Shown here in pieces: positions 43,904 to 56,260 of a DNA stretch of 64,000 nt. The DNA is from Gnetum montanum. Taxonomy: Eukaryota; Streptophyta; Gnetopsida; Gnetales; Gnetaceae. Under the pieces are notes generated by a model. That model was not told the origin of the DNA. It did not search any database and saw only the letters and a list, made by a program, of their open reading frames with translations. Location of the stretch: NCBI GenBank assembly GCA_015680685.1, contig MNCI01009432.1, positions 169,679 to 233,678 of the forward strand, read 5' to 3'. The stretch's first letter is position 1. Each line of letters opens with the position of its first letter. The translations under genes and the position numbers were made by a program.

Positions 43904-44190
43904 TATCATGGTGGTGTCCTTAAAAATTACCACACAACACCATTCAAAAATCTTCAATTAGCAATGAAATAATGATAGACTCAAGGTGGACTATCTCAAA
44001 ACTCACAACAGCTACAAGCATAACATAAGAGTAATCAATACACTAGTTCAAACTTTAGAGGCATAGTGGATATACCTTATGTAATCATGCAAGTATCAAG
44101 ATCAACAAGACATGCACACATCAATAATCATAGAAAGAAAACTAGCATGTACACATGACATTGTTCCCTTAAGAAAGCTAAGATATGTTC
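43904..44190 (-). repeat. 5' LTR of element E, part 1
   Basis: Matches 894-1190. Cut by element D at 44190; it continues at 54226. Confidence 0.7.
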
Positions 44191-45041
44191 TGATGAATCA
44201 TGTTTAGTTGTGCTCTAATATTAGATACTCTGTATTGGAGCCTCGATATTGAATATGTGATATCAGGTCTCAAGAAGTGATCTCAGATATCCGATATCAC
44301 AAGGTGTATCCTACCCTATAAATAAAATGCTTGGGCATATGGTTTGGGCATTAGTTTTTGAATAGAGGAATGAAGTTCTTGCAGTTTAGCCATTCCAGAG
44401 TTAGAATATTTCTAAGTGCCCATAGTAGGAGTCTGAGTGTATATGGATCTATATTTGAGCACTGATGTACTTGAGCATAGGAGTGTGATGGGGATAAAAA
44501 CAAGACCTTTTGATAATCCTTATAGCACTAAGAATAGATTAATGTTTCCTTTAATGAATTTAAGATTCATGCACTTTATCTTAATGCACTTTAATTAAGC
44601 AATTAATTTATTATTGTTAATGAACACAAGAATGACCACTTCAACCATACGTGTAGCACTTGGTAACATAGAGATGCTTAACATTTGGTAACCTAGCAAC
44701 GATATATGCATTTAAGATGTGTCCATAGAGTAAGAACAGGTACTTGTGTTAGGCTAGCTAGGTAGTCGATTAATTAGATATTAAGTTCCTCTACCTTTCA
44801 TTCTTGTTCTAGGTGATTAAACTTATAAAATATAAAGTGATAAAAATCATATACATTAGTTACACTTAACCATATACTTTTACCTCACAAGTGGAACTAA
44901 GAAGACAATGATTATCTTGATTAGATTTCACTTTCTTGAACCAGTGTACTTAGGAACTTAAGGCCTATGGAGTTTGACCAGATCATGTGTGAATGCTTTT
45001 GATTCATATGGTTAGGCATAGGGGTACCTCACTACTCATCA
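44191..45041 (+). repeat. 5' LTR of element D
   Basis: tgatgaatcatgtttagttg at the start, ...ctcatca at the end. U3 has imperfect GATATC-type repeats (44265-44305), followed by a TATA box at 44317-44324. The same LTR type occurs at 9541 (G), 53374, 59021 (I) and 60722 (H). Confidence 0.9.
44317..44324 (+). promoter_or_regulatory. TATA box of element D 5' LTR
   Basis: tataaata in accctataaataaaatgc; conserved in all family LTRs (cctataaata in the 3' LTR, tataaata at 60818 in H, reversed at about 59782 in I). Confidence 0.65.
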
Positions 45042-45059
45042 TTAGTGCCATTTTCATAG
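45042..45059 (+). other. Primer-binding site of element D
   Basis: ttagtgccattttcatag. In element I the same position reads TTGGCATAATTGTCGAGGAT. Both are decayed versions of the tRNA-Asp-type site TGGCGCCGTTGCCGGGGA used by Athila/Tat elements. Confidence 0.6.
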
Positions 45060-45201
45060 AAATTTAGTTGTTACATGTGCTATCTATGAATTAGTGGAAA
45101 AATTATTCAAATCATTGGGATGAACCCCAGATTTATATCTTACCTTAAAATAGCTACAACAATTTCCAAAAGCACACTACATTTTTGGTTTCTAATACAT
45201 G

Positions 45202-47130
45202 ATGTCTTCTTCACACAAGAGTGATTATCCATCCAAGTTTGATGGAGTACATCAGCAAGTGCCCCAAAAATACATATGCTCATACTTATGAGTATGTACC
45301 CAATTTCACCTTCATCCTACACTAGGATGAATAGCTATGATGGTGTGACATGAAGGGCAATTTCATGTTTCTGCTGATCAATCCGTTCTGGTGATGCTCC
45401 AACAAAATCTTGTGCATTTGGATCTCCAGGGACTTCATGTTGAGTACATTACATAGGCTAGTGATACTAAGGATTATCATCTCATTGAGGTAGAATGTCT
45501 TATCCATTGATAGATAGAACACCATGAATTTGCAAAGAGGAAGTGGTTCACTAATTCCCCATACCTGCTATACCAAAAAGATGGTGAAGAACTTGTCTTT
45601 AGGGGTTTTCCATTCAATAAAATTTTTCTCTTTAATTTGATGAAGGAGATCAAAACCAAAATCTACAATCCATGATTCACAATCCTAGTTCTATGAAGAA
45701 TGGATCTAATGATAAAGGAGGATATAAGAAGGAGAATCAGGGTAGGGATGCGGAAAAGAAACAAGATCATGATGGTGGCCATGATCACTGAAGAGGAGGT
45801 AGCAGGCACCATGATGATGCATGCCCCCTTCTTCTTCAACTTCATCATCCTCTTCTTCTTATTCTAGCTCCAACCATAATCATAGGGGTATGATTGTGAT
45901 GGAGGTGACTAATGAAACTGAGATAATCAAAGGGACCCTTAGGTAATTTAAGACTAGGGGCACAAGTGACCAAGAGAGACACATCACCATGAATTAAGGG
46001 ATAGTAGAGGGCATCATAGACACTAGAATCATGGCCTCACTGAGCATTTACTTTCTACCTAGATTATGCTAAACATTTTAGAGGCATTGGTAATCCCTAC
46101 AAGACACATTAAGGATAGTCAAATCAAAAGACTAGACATGAACAAAATTTCCCAATTCGAATGGAGATATAACTTAGATCCACAAAACAATCTCCAAGCT
46201 TTTCAAGATGCATGTGTCTTGAAAAATATAGAAAATAAGTTGCAAAAACTTAAGTTGTTACCCAGGACACTCATTAAAGAAGTAGAAAACTGGTACCGGT
46301 CCTTCGAACTAGAATCTATCATACAATGGAGTATATTTTTCCAATTGTTTAATGACAACTATTAGATGTGCTCCCAAGTGTCCAACTTGAGGAGGTAGAT
46401 CTAAGGATGGAAATAAGGAACACATGAACCCTTGGATGCCACCATAGGCCGATACTATTCCTTATTGCATAGATATCCTAGCCATGGTTATTCTCAACTG
46501 GACCAACTTCGTCACATTGTAGATGAACTTTGATAAAAAATGAGGAGAATCTTTAGCATCTATGCCCAAGGATAACTATCAAAATTAAGTATCCATCAAA
46601 TCCAAAGATTAATTGAGAAGGTAGCTAAAGAATAAGGAGAATTAAGAAAATGAGAAAGTATAGAATAGTACAATCATGATCCTTCCATTTGCAAGAGGGA
46701 GGTTTAATTCTATGATAGCGAAGAAGAATTATCACTTGATTAGATGGTGAATAGGAAAACCTTACTACTTCAAAAATTTCAATATGAAATTTTGGCCAAA
46801 GTTGATCAGTTATGGGACTCCATGGATAGCAGATTTCAAGTTGTCCTAAAAATTGTTGAAGAGTCTAAAGAACAAGGTAGTAATCGTGAGTGCAAGAGGC
46901 ACAAGGAAGCTAAACGTGCACATCAACGAGGTAAAGATAAGATTGCTGCAATTGAGAAAGTTGTAGGAGCTAAATTAGATGATGATGGTGAATGTGACAT
47001 CTACCTTTATGAACATCCTAAGAGATGTTATTCCATAGTATCACACTTATATAATTTTGGGGTGTATTCTCTAAATCCATGACTAGCACAGAGGCAAACA
47101 CCCATAAGATTTCCTTATCCTTAAGACAAT
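45202..47130 (+). pseudogene. Element D Gag
   Basis: ATG at 45202 starts MSSSHKSDYPSKF, matching MSSSHKNDD in I. The core at 46066-46365 is open for 99 residues: PTRHIKDSQIKRLDMNKISQ, WRYNLDPQNNLQAFQDACVL and NWYRSFELESI. It continues, with TAG stops, through SHGYSQLDQLRHIVDEL to an open 112-residue part (46744-47082, NRKTLLLQKFQYEILAKVDQ). The same blocks are in H (62409-63176) in better condition. A proline/tyrosine-rich tail leads to the protease at 47729. Stops and a frameshift early in the gene disable it. Confidence 0.8.
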
Positions 47131-48200
47131 TCTAGGTAGTTCCACCAACAACAATAGTATTATCCAAGTGGAACTCCACTGCATCCATATGAGTAGTATC
47201 AACAATGGCAGTAACCATAGTCATGGGCATTGGCACCATCAAGATAATAATACCCTTATAGATAACTTGATCCATATGGGTATTACATTTAGTAACCTTT
47301 GTCTCCATGTGACTCTTCTAGTCACATTTCTACTTTTCAATCTCACTACTACCCTTCTAATTATTATCAAACTCATTCTCCACATTCAAGAAGGGATACC
47401 ACTTTTTACCATTATCCTCCTCCTATTCCTACAATTCTTCCTTCACCCTCAACATAGCTACCACCTACTCCATCTATCTAGGGTGAATTCCTAGCTCTAC
47501 CACAACAATGTAATGCTACCAAGGCCTTCAATCTACAATTGGTTCATCAACCAAGTGGTTTCGACACTTGATCAAGGAAAATACCTTTTCTTCAATCCAA
47601 CAGTCCACCTAAGTCCTTAAATACACATGCAGTTGGAAACCCTGCTCCTCCGTCTTCCTTTGTATCAAATTCCTTCAAGTCCTATTCAAACCAAATCCTA
47701 CTCCAAATCCATACTATTATGCTAACTCATGTTGTATTTGATTAGATTTAGGTTGGCAACATTCCTAGATCCTAGGAGTCCTCTTATTTATTTGGAGATT
47801 TCTAGGAATCAACCATGTAAAGCTCTTCTTGATTCAGGTTCTAATGTCTACCTAAATTCTCATGAGATATATACTGCATGGAACCTACCTCCTCTTAAGA
47901 AGAGAAATATCAAATTAGAATTGATACACTAGTCCTTCACTGTTTCATTAAAACTGGTGAAAGACAGTATGACCATTATCTATGGGTGGTCTTATCCTAC
48001 TGATTTTCTAGTAATCAAGATGGAGAACTACAAAGGAAACTTCCCAATTATTATGGAAGGATATGACTGAGCACCATTGATGCAAAAATGGGCATCAAAG
48101 ATCCTTCCTTAGAAATATTTAAAGAAAATGCATTTGAAAAGACCAAGAAGAAGCAAGTTCCATGCATTGCATACAGTAATATAAGGTGTAATTGTGTACA
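47131..48200 (+). pseudogene. Element D linker and protease
   Basis: After a proline/serine-rich linker, 47729-47932 opens with EISRNQPCKALLDSGSNVYL. Asp-Ser-Gly at 47831-47839 is the retropepsin active site. It continues YGWSYPTDFLVIKMENYKGN and FPIIMEG near 47970-48060, where I has FPIIMERAWLS. A stop and substitutions near the second half disable it. Confidence 0.7.
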
Positions 48201-48689
48201 AAAACTCTTGTCAATGAAATGAGCATCCATCTCTACATGTAAGAAGTGTGCACCAGAAGCAAATATTCAGAGGTATCTCTATGAAAAAACTACAAAACAA
48301 GAGGTCACCCAATGGTTGCTGACCACTAATTCTAAAAGCAACACACTTTGCATGAAACCTAATAAGAGCCTAACATGTGCATATATCATAGGCATGGATG
48401 AACTGGATCAATTCATCACCAACTCTTTGATGATGAAAATGATGATACCTACTAGGGAGAGGTGAAAATTACTAAAAATTTCAAGCAAGAATCCCTTGAA
48501 TTAAAAACTCTACCTATTGGCATGAAATATGTGTTCTTAAAAAATGGGAAGCTAGTAATAATCAATGCAAATATTGCTCAAGAACAAAAAATGATGTTGT
48601 TAAATGTGGTTGAAAATTTATCAAAAACCTTTGCTCGGTAATATCCCAAACTCACAAGGATTGATCCTTAGATATGCCAACATTTTATC

Positions 48690-49490
48690 TACACTAATCC
48701 AGCCATGAAGCCAAAGATGTAGCCACAAAGGTAATTGAATCCCAAACTAAAGTGGATCATCAAGGAGGAAATCAAACAAGTCCTCAAGGTGGGGTTTATT
48801 TTTCCAAATGTAAATAGTGAGTGGGTAAGTTCACTCAAGATTGTGCCAAAGAAAGGTGGAAAGTGGTGGATGTTTATTGATTTTTGGCTACTGAATATGG
48901 CAACATTTAAGGATCATTTTTCATTTTCATTTGTTGATCAGGTGTTAGACACAAAATTTGGGCATTTTTTTTACAATTTTTTAGATGGTTATAGTAACTA
49001 TAACCAAATCCAAATCACCTTAGAGGACCATGCCAAGACAACATTCATGAGTCCCTGAGGGACTTTTGCATATAGCAAGATGCCTTTTGATCTATGAAAT
49101 GCTCCTACTACATTCCAATGCCTAGTCTTGAGCATTTTTGAGCAACAAATCGATAGTGGTATGGAAGTCTTCATGGATGAATTCTTCACTTATGGAACTA
49201 AATTTGAGTAAGCCCTAGACCATCTTAAGCAAGTACCAAAATGATGTGTTGAGGAAAACCTCAAGCTCAATTGTCAAAAGAGTCATCTAATGGTCTAGGA
49301 GGGCATTGTACTAGGGAACATAATATCACAAGTAGGAATTGAGATATACACTAAAAAAATAAGATTCATCCAAAAAATTATCCACCAACTAGAAACCATC
49401 AAAAATGTTTGGTCATTTCTTGGACTTACTGACTACTACCATCAATTCATAGAAAATTTCTCTAACATTAGAAAACCATTTTTTGAGTTG
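48690..49490 (+). pseudogene. Element D reverse transcriptase
   Basis: 48735-49058 is open for 107 residues: VGFIFPNVNSEWVSSLKIVP, KKGGKWWMFIDFWLLN and FLDGYSNYNQIQITLEDHAK, then FMSP, a stop, GTFAYSKMPFDL and NAPTTFQCLVLSIF. The active-site position reads EVFMDEFFTYG (49170-49184), so the second catalytic Asp is Glu. LGNIISQVGIEIYTKKI follows (near 49312-49360). Element I keeps FMDDF at the same place. Several TAG stops. Confidence 0.8.
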
Positions 49491-50300
49491 ATAAATAAAG
49501 ATTCATAGTTTATCTAAACCAATGAATGTGAAAAAGCATTCCAACAATTGAAGGAGAAACTTGTATAAAATCCATATGTATAGGTACCTGACTGGCCAGA
49601 CCATTTCATGTTATGATAGATGTATCAAATTACATCTTGGGAGCTATGCTCATATATTTGAACAACAAGAAACATCCATATTAGATTCACTATGCAAGCT
49701 AAAGCATTATGGATGCACAATTGAACTACACCACCATAGAAAAAGAATTGATGGAAGTGGTGTTTTTCTAGAGAGGTTCAAGCAATATGTGCTTGGATAA
49801 AAACTGTTTGTGCACATAGATCATAGTGTCATATGCTTCCTGATGAAAAAACCAATGGTGAGCCCCTTTGTTATATGGTGGATAGTGATCTTATAGGAAT
49901 TCAATCTTATGATGGTAGATCAAAAGGGAACTAATAATGTGGTTACTAACCACTTGTCTCAGTTGTGATGGGACAACAAAGAGGATAAAAGTCCACTATC
50001 TAATCTATTTCCTGATGAACTTCTCCTTTTTGGGGCTATAATTGAACAATTACCCACTAAGCCTAAATGGTATGATGGAATTCTCACCTATCTTCTCACT
50101 CAAGAAATTCCACATGGGTTGGATCATTGGAAGAAACAACAGTTTCTTCACTAGGAAAAATGCTTCATGGAGATCAACAAATACCTCTACAAGGTGTGCA
50201 CCGATGGCCTGGTTTGTTGGTGTGTCCTTGATGCTAATCAACTACACATACTCTAGGATGCTCATGAAGGTCCTTATGGGGGTTACTATGCTAGGAGATG
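49491..50300 (+). pseudogene. Element D RNase H
   Basis: It starts after NECEKAFQQLKEKLV (near 49522-49566) with VPDWPDHF and a decayed -VM-D-S block. Frames switch repeatedly; ITSWELCSYI and later PLVSVVMGQQ correspond to the GAML/SRL blocks in other frames. Low confidence in detail, but position and flanking domains are clear. Confidence 0.6.
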
Positions 50301-51340
50301 CATGACCATTAAACTGCTAATGGTATGTTACTATTGACCAACAATCTTTAGGAATGCTCATCAATATGTCCACTTTTGTGAACACTGCCAATGAGATGGT
50401 GGAATAACTACTCGAATGGAGAAACCTTAATAGTGGATTCAAACACTAGAATCCTTCAACATTTGGGGCATTGATTTCATGGATCCCATCACGTTTATGT
50501 CAAATGAAAAGCTATACATGATAGTTGCTATTGACTATTGTACAAAATGGATAGAAGTAGCAGCAGTCACCAACTATACATCTTCTACTGCTACTTAGTT
50601 TGTACAACAGAAAATTGTAAGTAGGTTTGTTATGCCATGTGCATTAATTTTTGATAATAGAAAATACTTTATAGGCACTAATTTTTAGAATCTTATGCAA
50701 AGCTTGGGGGTTGAACATAAACTTACAACACCCTATCACCCCTAAGCCAATGGTCCAGTTGAGGTTACAAATAGGGAAATCATAAAGATACTAATGAGAA
50801 CTATCAACAAATATAGAAAAGACTGGACCATAAAACTCAATGATGCCATTTAGGCCTACTTATCAACATGGAAACTTCCTATAGGATATTCTTCCTAGGA
50901 GCTAGTGTAAAGAAAATTACCAACACTTCCTGTTGAATCTTAGCTTCATACACTTTCAACAACCTATGACCTTGACCTTAACTTAATTCTAACATAAAAT
51001 GAAAGATTAATGAATCTCAACTTGCTAGATGAAAATTGATTAGTGGCCCTGTCATATAATGAGTTGTACAATGCATTCAACAAAAAGTGCCATGACCTTA
51101 GAATTAGAAAAGTCAGATTTCAACTAGAAGATAAGGTTCTCTACTAGAACCCCACACATGTACCTCAACAAACTAAGTTTTAGATGTTGTGGAAAGGACC
51201 TTATATAATTTATGAAACCTTTCCTTCTAGGGCCATGATTACCTATAAACCTGAAATCCCAGATAAGAAATAGCTAGTCAACATAAAACAAGTCAAGCCT
51301 TTCTACAAGCCTAAGCCAACTAATGCAACAAACGCCTCAT
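50301..51340 (+). pseudogene. Element D integrase
   Basis: The core catalytic residues survive in one frame. IVAIDYCTKWIEVAAVTNY has Asp at 50533-50535; ALIFDNRKYFIGT has Asp at 50653-50655; NGPVEVTNREIIKILMRTIN has Glu at 50761-50763. The spacing (39 residues, then 35) is that of a D,D-35-E integrase. Downstream: IKLNDAI, stop, AYLSTWKLPIGYS, KLPTLPVES, FQLEDKVLY and a final LWKGPYIIYETFPSRA near 51190-51240, the C-terminal GP-(V/I) block. In-frame TAG codons interrupt at several Gln/Trp positions. Confidence 0.8.
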
Positions 51341-53373
51341 TAGATGGACAACCATGCTCAATATTTCGGATCTCCTCCTTTTAACTTAGTTATGGGGGGG
51401 ATGGCCATCCTTGCTAACTATATAATAAGCTTCTCAATTTTTTTCTCTTTTTTTTAAATGTTTATATTTTACACCTTGTTATTTTTACAACTTTTTGTTT
51501 TACACATTCTTTATTGTACACCTTTTTATTTTTACATTATTAATTTTCCAAACTTTTTTTACAACATCATTAGTACATTTTATTTTTCTTAAATATTTTA
51601 CACTTTCTTATATATTTTCCTTTATTTGGATATGATTTTCTAATTATGTTTTAATAATAGCATGCCATATTGCCAACTAGGTACAATGTGTTTGATTGAT
51701 GTGGGCATGTGCTATCCAGTTATTTCATTATTTGTGTCTATATTTTAGCTTTGAAATTTGTTACAAATAACTAGGACATGGTTTGTTTTTCATGAAATAG
51801 GCAGTAAGTCCATAACATCCATCCATCCACAAACTCTATGGTTTTCCTTATTTTGAAAACGTGCAGTCTTTTTTTTTCATTAATAAAACTTTAATGAACT
51901 TGTGACCTTGGGAGTTTCTGGATTTGGAAAGGATTCAAAGGTTTGAACACGATGTGACCTCAAGGGGGTTTGGTACTCATTGTGCCTTTCAACTTACTTG
52001 GGTTCATGTGTGTTTTCATGGATTTCCCACCATTCCTCATCGACCAATAATAGGAAGTTGAATAAGTATTTACATGGTGTGGTTCCCATCATCATAAAAA
52101 AGAAAAAGATGATGTGGATTCAAAGAACACCCCTTAGACAAAATAAATAGGCTAAAAGCACTAGTTATGGAACTAGAAAGACATGTTACTCATTCCTAAA
52201 GGTTCCCTCTAACTAAGGCCGTTCCTCACTTCCTACTTCTCTTTTTTTCTCTAATAAGGAATGGTGGTTGTTTTGTGGGAGCACTCTTGTGTCTTAAGGA
52301 GGTGAATTGGTCTTAGAATGGTGATGCAAAGTCATTGAATGTGGCTAGTTTTGGTCTGGACTAAAAATTGATTTTATCAAGTCATTTAACCATCAAATTT
52401 ACAAGGAAGTTCATTTGACCTTAATCAGGAACTCCATTCCACTCTTTCTCTCATTAATCTATGTTTTTCATATCTCACCTCACTACCAATTTCATGTTCT
52501 TGTTCGATGTCTTGGTTTGATGCGTCGAAATTCTTAGGTAGTTTCTCCTATGTTTTTGTACTTCACTTTCTATAACCATTAATTATCCATCAGGCCCATG
52601 CACTCCTTAATTTAAAGTTATGCAAAGGAAATTAAGGGCATGTGCCAACTTTGGTAAGGACCCACTTACATACCTTTTGGTTGGGTTAGTTAAGTTCTTT
52701 ACCCTTAGACATTCTCACAATCAAATCCCTTTGCATGCCTCATCAATGACATACAAGTATGCAAATCTTCACAACATATCTTAGTGAAATCCTCTTTTTA
52801 TTATTGTTAATTATTAAATCATCTTCAAGCATTTCATCATGTTTAAAATTTTTTGAATTTAATAATGGACTGCTTATCCATTTTACCATATTTGTTAGTC
52901 TCCCCACTAACACTACTAAAGGAATCAATCCACCATAATCACAACCTAACCAAGTGTAACCACCTATGAGACATGGTACTTGAATGCTATATGTTACACA
53001 CTACATACTAACAATGATTTTGTTGTGATTGCATTGGGAAGTGTGGAATAGAAGTGGGACTACCTTCACCAATAGATAAGTAGCAACACCATGTGATGAG
53101 GATGCTTCATGATCATTGAATCTTCTCCCTCTCTCTTTAGCTAACAAAGGAGTTGGATGTTAGTTTTGCCCAGGGTGTTTACTTCTCCTATTATGAACAC
53201 CCAATTTTGTAAAAGATTGTAAAATTTTATATTTGAACACTTGGAATTTGTCTATGTCATTTAAGTCAAGTTTGAATGTCAATCAATAATTCCATACCTT
53301 CCCAATATTTTGTAAGGAACTTGTTCCTCCTTTTGTTCACTTGAGGATGAGTTTTTATTAAGTCATGGGGGTA
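51341..53373 (+). other. Element D 3' non-coding region
   Basis: Two kilobases without a supported gene between integrase and 3' LTR. 51430-51620 is T-rich with a recurring ttttacac / tttttac motif. The end (tcatgggggta, 53363-53373) is a purine-rich tract that directly precedes the LTR and probably served as the polypurine tract. Long untranslated 3' regions are usual for Athila-type elements. Confidence 0.6.
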
Positions 53374-54225
53374 TGATGAATCATGTTTAGTTGTGCTTCA
53401 ATATCAGATACCTGATATTAGAGCCTCAATTTCAAATACACAATATTGGGTCCCAAGAAGGGATGTTAGATATTTGATATCACAAGATGTATGCTAGCCT
53501 ATAAATATAGCACTTGGACATATGGTTTGGAAATTAGTTTTTGAATAGAGTAACAAAGTTTTTGCAATTTAACCATTCTAGAGTTATAATATTTCTAAGT
53601 GCTTGCAATAGGAGTTTGAGTGTGTATAGATCTTTATTTGAGCACTAATGTACCTAAGCACAATAGTGTGATGAAAATAAAGGTGAGCCCTTTTGATAAT
53701 TCTTAGAGCATTAAGAATAAATTAATGTTTCCTTTAATGCATTTAATATTTATGCACTTTACTTTAATTCACTTTAATTAAGCAATTAATTTCTAGTTTT
53801 TAATAAACACAAGAATGAACACTTCGAGCATATGTGTACCACTTGGTAACCTAGAAATGCTTAATGTTTGGTAACCTAGCAGTGCTATATGTGTTCAGGA
53901 TGTGTCCAAAGAGTGGAAATAGGTACTTGTGTTAGGCTAGCTAGGCAGTAGATTAATTAGATATTAAGTTCCTCTACCTTTCATTCTTATTCTAGGTGAT
54001 TAAACTTATAAAATATAAAATGATAAAAAATCATATACCTCAATTGCACCTAACCATATACTTGTACATTGTAAGTGAAATTGAGAAGACAATGATCATC
54101 CCAATTAGATTTAACTTCCTTGAACTAGTGTACTTAGGAACTTAAGGCCTGTGGAGTTTGACTGGATTGCATGTCAACATTTGTGATTCATATGGTTGGG
54201 CATAAGGGTACCTCGCCGCTCATCA
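53374..54225 (+). repeat. 3' LTR of element D
   Basis: tgatgaatcatgtttagttg ... ccgctcatca. Nearly the same length as the 5' LTR (852 versus 851 bp), with many point differences. Confidence 0.9.
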
Positions 54226-54462
54226 CATTTCTACTTTTAAGCATCTAGCCATAAATCCCACTATAAAGAGAAGGATGGTGGCTTGATTCAAAGAGGCAAA
54301 GCCTCCCTAACAAGCCTACATATCCTTATGATGATGTTTATAAGGAATGAACATCATGTAGTATTATGGTGATGGGTAAGATAGCATGGAATGTGAAAGG
54401 ATATTCACACTTCACTAACCCCCATTTCAAAGAGAAAAAATCATAGATTCATTGAAAAAACA
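54226..54462 (-). repeat. 5' LTR of element E, part 2
   Basis: Continues 43904-44190 after element D; matches 1191-1420, for example aggcaaagcctccctaacaagcct. It ends at ...gaaaaaaca, the reverse complement of a TG start. Confidence 0.7.
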
Positions 54463-55520
54463 TGTTTTTCTACTATCATAATTACCTCCTACTTCTTTTT
54501 TAACTAGGTGACCTATTGACTACAATTCTAAGTCTCATGTTTGTTTTCTCCTAGACTAACTATGTAAAATTGGAGTCTCTACAAGCTTCTACTTGAGGCT
54601 TTAGAATGCATTTTCACATTCATTGGTCTAGATGAATGGACCATCTTTATTTGTAAGCTCGACCAATGATTTTTTTGATCTTAGATAAATTCTTGATGAA
54701 TCACTGCTAGTAGCTAGTGTATCCAAGGAATGACTGATCTTTATGATTTTTGGTTGGCAAGTTATTCCTTGGATGATCCTTATCATTTTAGGATCCACCT
54801 CAATCCCTTCCTAAGAAATTCTATGCCCTAATACAATGCCCTCTTAGACCATCATATGGCTCTTCTACCAATTGAGCCGAAGATTCATCTCCACACATCT
54901 TTTAAGCACTTTTTCAAGGTAGTCTAAGGCTTGCTTAAATGTAGCATCATAGGTGGAGAAGTCATCCATGAAGACTTCCACCTTGCAACTAATTTGTTAC
55001 TAAAAAATGCTCAGGACCAATTGTTAAAATGTTGTAGGAGCATTTCATAGACCAAAAGCCATCTTACAATATGCAAAAGTCCCCTAGGAATTTGTGAATG
55101 TTATTTTGGCTTGATTCTCTACTGCAATTTGGATTTGGTTATAGCCATTATAACCATCTAGAAAACTATAATAGAAATGCCTAGATATAATTTCTAATAC
55201 ATGATCCACAAATGACAATGAAAATTGATTTTTTAATGTTGTCATATTCAACAACTAAAAGTTGATGTAGATCCATCACTTATCACCTTTCTTTGGCACA
55301 ATCATGAGTGGAATAACCCACTTACTATCTGTAATGGGATAGATAAACCCCACCTTGAGGAGTTGTTCAATTTTATCTTTGACAATTTACTTCAATTTAG
55401 GATTCATCTACCACTATGACTACCTGTTTATATTTATGGTTAGATTAATGTAAATACAATGTTGTCATATCCTAGGATCAATCCCTGTGAGTTCAAGGTA
55501 TGACCAAGAAAAGGTTGTTA
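54463..55520 (-). pseudogene. Element I reverse transcriptase
   Basis: On the minus strand: VGFIYPITDSKWVIPLMIVP (near 55300-55360), KKGDKWWIYINF, YSFLDGYNGYNQIQIAVENQ (near 55130-55190), GTFAYCKMAFGL, NAPTTF, then VEVFMDDFSTYD (54955-54990) with both catalytic aspartates kept. RCVEMNLRLNW, LGHRIS, EGIEVDPKMIRII and finally NKDGPFI, stop, TNECENAF follow. It is better preserved at the active site than D. TAG stops occur at several places where Trp or Gln is expected. Confidence 0.75.
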
Positions 55521-56260
55521 GCCATTTTCTAATCACCCTCAATAGCATCTATTTTTATTCAAAAGCAAGACTGGCATTGATGATTATCATCTTTCCATTT
55601 GTCAAAAATGCATTTTCCATGCTAGTAGGTAGAGCTTTCATCTCTAAGGGCTTTTGTTTAAAATTTTTAGGGATTTCCAACTCTTCCCAATTGGTATAGT
55701 CATTTGCATCAATAGAGAGATGGTAATGAACTCTCTCTAATTTATCCATTCTTTTAATATAGGCACATATCAAACCCTCAGTAGGTTCCATACAAAGTGT
55801 GCTACTTCCAAGATTAGCTATTAGCCACTAGATACCCTCCTATTTTATGGTTGTTGCATACAGGCACCTTTGGATTTCAAATTCATCTACATACTATCTA
55901 CATGTTTTGATGGATGTGCTCTTAATAGACCAGAGTTTCTATACACAATTACAACTAGTATCATTGTACGTGATGCATGGAACTCTCTTCTTCTCGATCT
56001 TTCCAAATTCATTCTCCTTGGAAATTTTCAAGATGAGATATTTGATGCCCATTTGCACATCAACAGTGCTTAACCATGCCCTCTCCATAATAATTGGAAA
56101 GTCTCCCTTATAGTTTTCAACCTTGATCACTAGAAAATTAGTAGGATAGGACCACCCAAAAATAGTGGTCACAATGTCCTCCACAAGTTCTAAAGGAATA
56201 GTGACTGACTAGTTTGCCAATTCTAGATAGATATTACTCTTATTGAGAGGTAGTAAGTTC
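55521..56260 (-). pseudogene. Element I protease and protease-RT linker
   Basis: The protease half is open at 55939-56184: TTIFGWSYPTNFLVIKVENY, then FPIIMERAWLSTVDV (the I-G-AWL block with E-R in place of L-G-R). The catalytic Asp region should lie near 56200-56260 but is damaged. 55555-55791 is an open linker (IDANDYTNWEELEIPKNF), which D also has in decayed form near 48480-48560. Confidence 0.6.

Larger units (their letters stand above)
44191..54225 (+). mobile_element. Element D: Athila-like Ty3/gypsy retrotransposon
   Basis: A 10.0-kb, full-length, plus-strand element: LTRs 44191-45041 and 53374-54225, a tRNA-Asp-type primer-binding site, gag (45202-47130), protease, RT, RNase H and integrase (to about 51340), then 2 kb of non-coding sequence. 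Both LTRs are 851-852 bp and clearly alike. The site is inside E's 5' LTR, whose two halves rejoin cleanly. The flanks (tgttc and cattt) do not form an exact duplication. The PR-RT-RH-IN order and the tRNA-Asp site fit the Tat/Athila branch. Confidence 0.85.
894..54462 (-). mobile_element. Element E: outer Ty3/gypsy LTR retrotransposon, heavily nested
   Basis: Two similar LTRs of about 525 bp frame this element: 894-1420, and a second copy split by element D into 43904-44190 and 54226-54462. The two halves sum to about 524 bp, matching the intact copy. On the minus strand the order is 5' LTR, a tRNA-iMet-type primer-binding site (43888-43903), Gag, RT with YLDD, RNase H remnants and integrase, which is the Ty3/gypsy order. 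F, G, C (which itself holds B and A) and D lie inside it, so its own sequence is a small part of the span. I found no target-site duplication at its ends (gggat on the left, tgttt on the right). The boundaries are read from LTR alignment by eye and may be off by some bases. Confidence 0.75.

Noticed and set aside
44186-54230. A target-site duplication for element D (tgttc and cattt, or atttc with one shift)
   Set aside because: Needs an extra base and a mismatch; not counted as support.
894-54462. A target-site duplication for element E
   Set aside because: gggat versus tgttt do not match, and shifting the boundaries by a few bases did not give a convincing pair.
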